A stretch of 5,238 bases of DNA from COE1 sp036310845 (GTDB taxonomy: Bacteria; Bacillota; Clostridia; Lachnospirales; Lachnospiraceae), in NCBI GenBank assembly GCA_036310845.1, contig JAXJRB010000145.1, positions 1-5,238 of the forward strand. Direction: 5' to 3'. Of this stretch, positions 5,120 to 5,238 are shown piece by piece; the first letter of the stretch is position 1; every line of letters starts with the position of its first letter. The position numbers were made by a program, and so were the translations under genes. A model generated the notes under the pieces. It was not told where the DNA came from. It saw only the letters and a program-made list of their open reading frames with translations, and did not search any database.

Positions 5120-5238
5120 TTTCAGTACTACGCTCTGTTGATGTGCTGATTTTTCTGCGATATACTCCTTCAAAAAGGAGTGTACTCTTATGGGTAGAGA
5201 AATTTATGACATCATCAATGACATGGCAGAAGTATTAA
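5120..5238 (+). repeat. 119-bp direct repeat, copy 2 (runs off window)
   Basis: Identical to 412-530. It starts nine bases after the acetyltransferase stop. It carries the same elements at an offset of 4708: candidate site 5122-5149, -35 5138-5143, -10 5161-5166, palindrome 5161-5184 and RBS 5175-5180. No terminator separates it from the acetyltransferase, so read-through into this copy is expected. Confidence 0.97.
5190..5238 (+). CDS. Second copy of the tyrosine recombinase, first 16 codons (truncated by window)
   Basis: ATG at 5190 opens a frame identical in all visible bases to the start of the 482-1453 recombinase (MGREIYDIINDMAEVL). Promoter, palindrome and RBS are also identical. Whether the remainder is the same gene, a diverged relative or a fragment cannot be seen. 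Confidence 0.85.
   Translation, partial: MGREIYDIINDMAEVL

Overview
The window is AT-rich DNA with strong AGGAGG-type ribosome binding sites, consensus sigma-A promoters and protein families common in gut Clostridia. A Lachnospiraceae-like Firmicute is the best guess; this is inferred from composition and protein style, not from a marker gene.

Layout. (a) 1-399: the 3' part of a histidine phosphatase gene, cut by the window edge and followed by a Shine-Dalgarno that has no gene after it. (b) 412-1453: a module that begins abruptly with a dif-like inverted repeat, a consensus promoter and a palindrome, and then encodes an intact 323-residue tyrosine recombinase. (c) 1455-2117: a RelB/RelE-type toxin-antitoxin operon with its own promoter, whose -35 to -10 region is filled by a perfect 23-bp palindrome. 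(d) About 2133-2735, minus strand: the decayed remnant of a second, unrelated XerD-like recombinase, with an internal deletion and no catalytic C-terminus. (e) 2811-4588: a GC-rich hairpin, then a HEAT-like/'SufBD' small protein, an AraC-type regulator and a flavodoxin-like protein, all on the plus strand. (f) 4606-5111: a GNAT acetyltransferase interrupted by a one-base frameshift in an A7 run. (g) 5120-5238: an exact second copy of the start of module (b), with 119 identical bases covering the site, promoter, palindrome, RBS and first 16 codons of the recombinase, running off the window.

The main observation is that a 4708-bp segment (412-5119), carrying a recombinase, a toxin-antitoxin pair and accessory cargo, lies between two identical copies of its own start. 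The identity stops 2 bp outside a 28-bp inverted repeat with 11-6-11 geometry. This fits a recombinase-encoded mobile or tandem cassette element whose units join at that site, possibly kept in place by the toxin-antitoxin pair. It could also be an assembly-graph trace of a circular or tandem form. The recombinase start is laid out so that its own promoter gives an mRNA with a free RBS, while read-through from upstream would fold the RBS into a hairpin. Some transposons use this device against stray activation.
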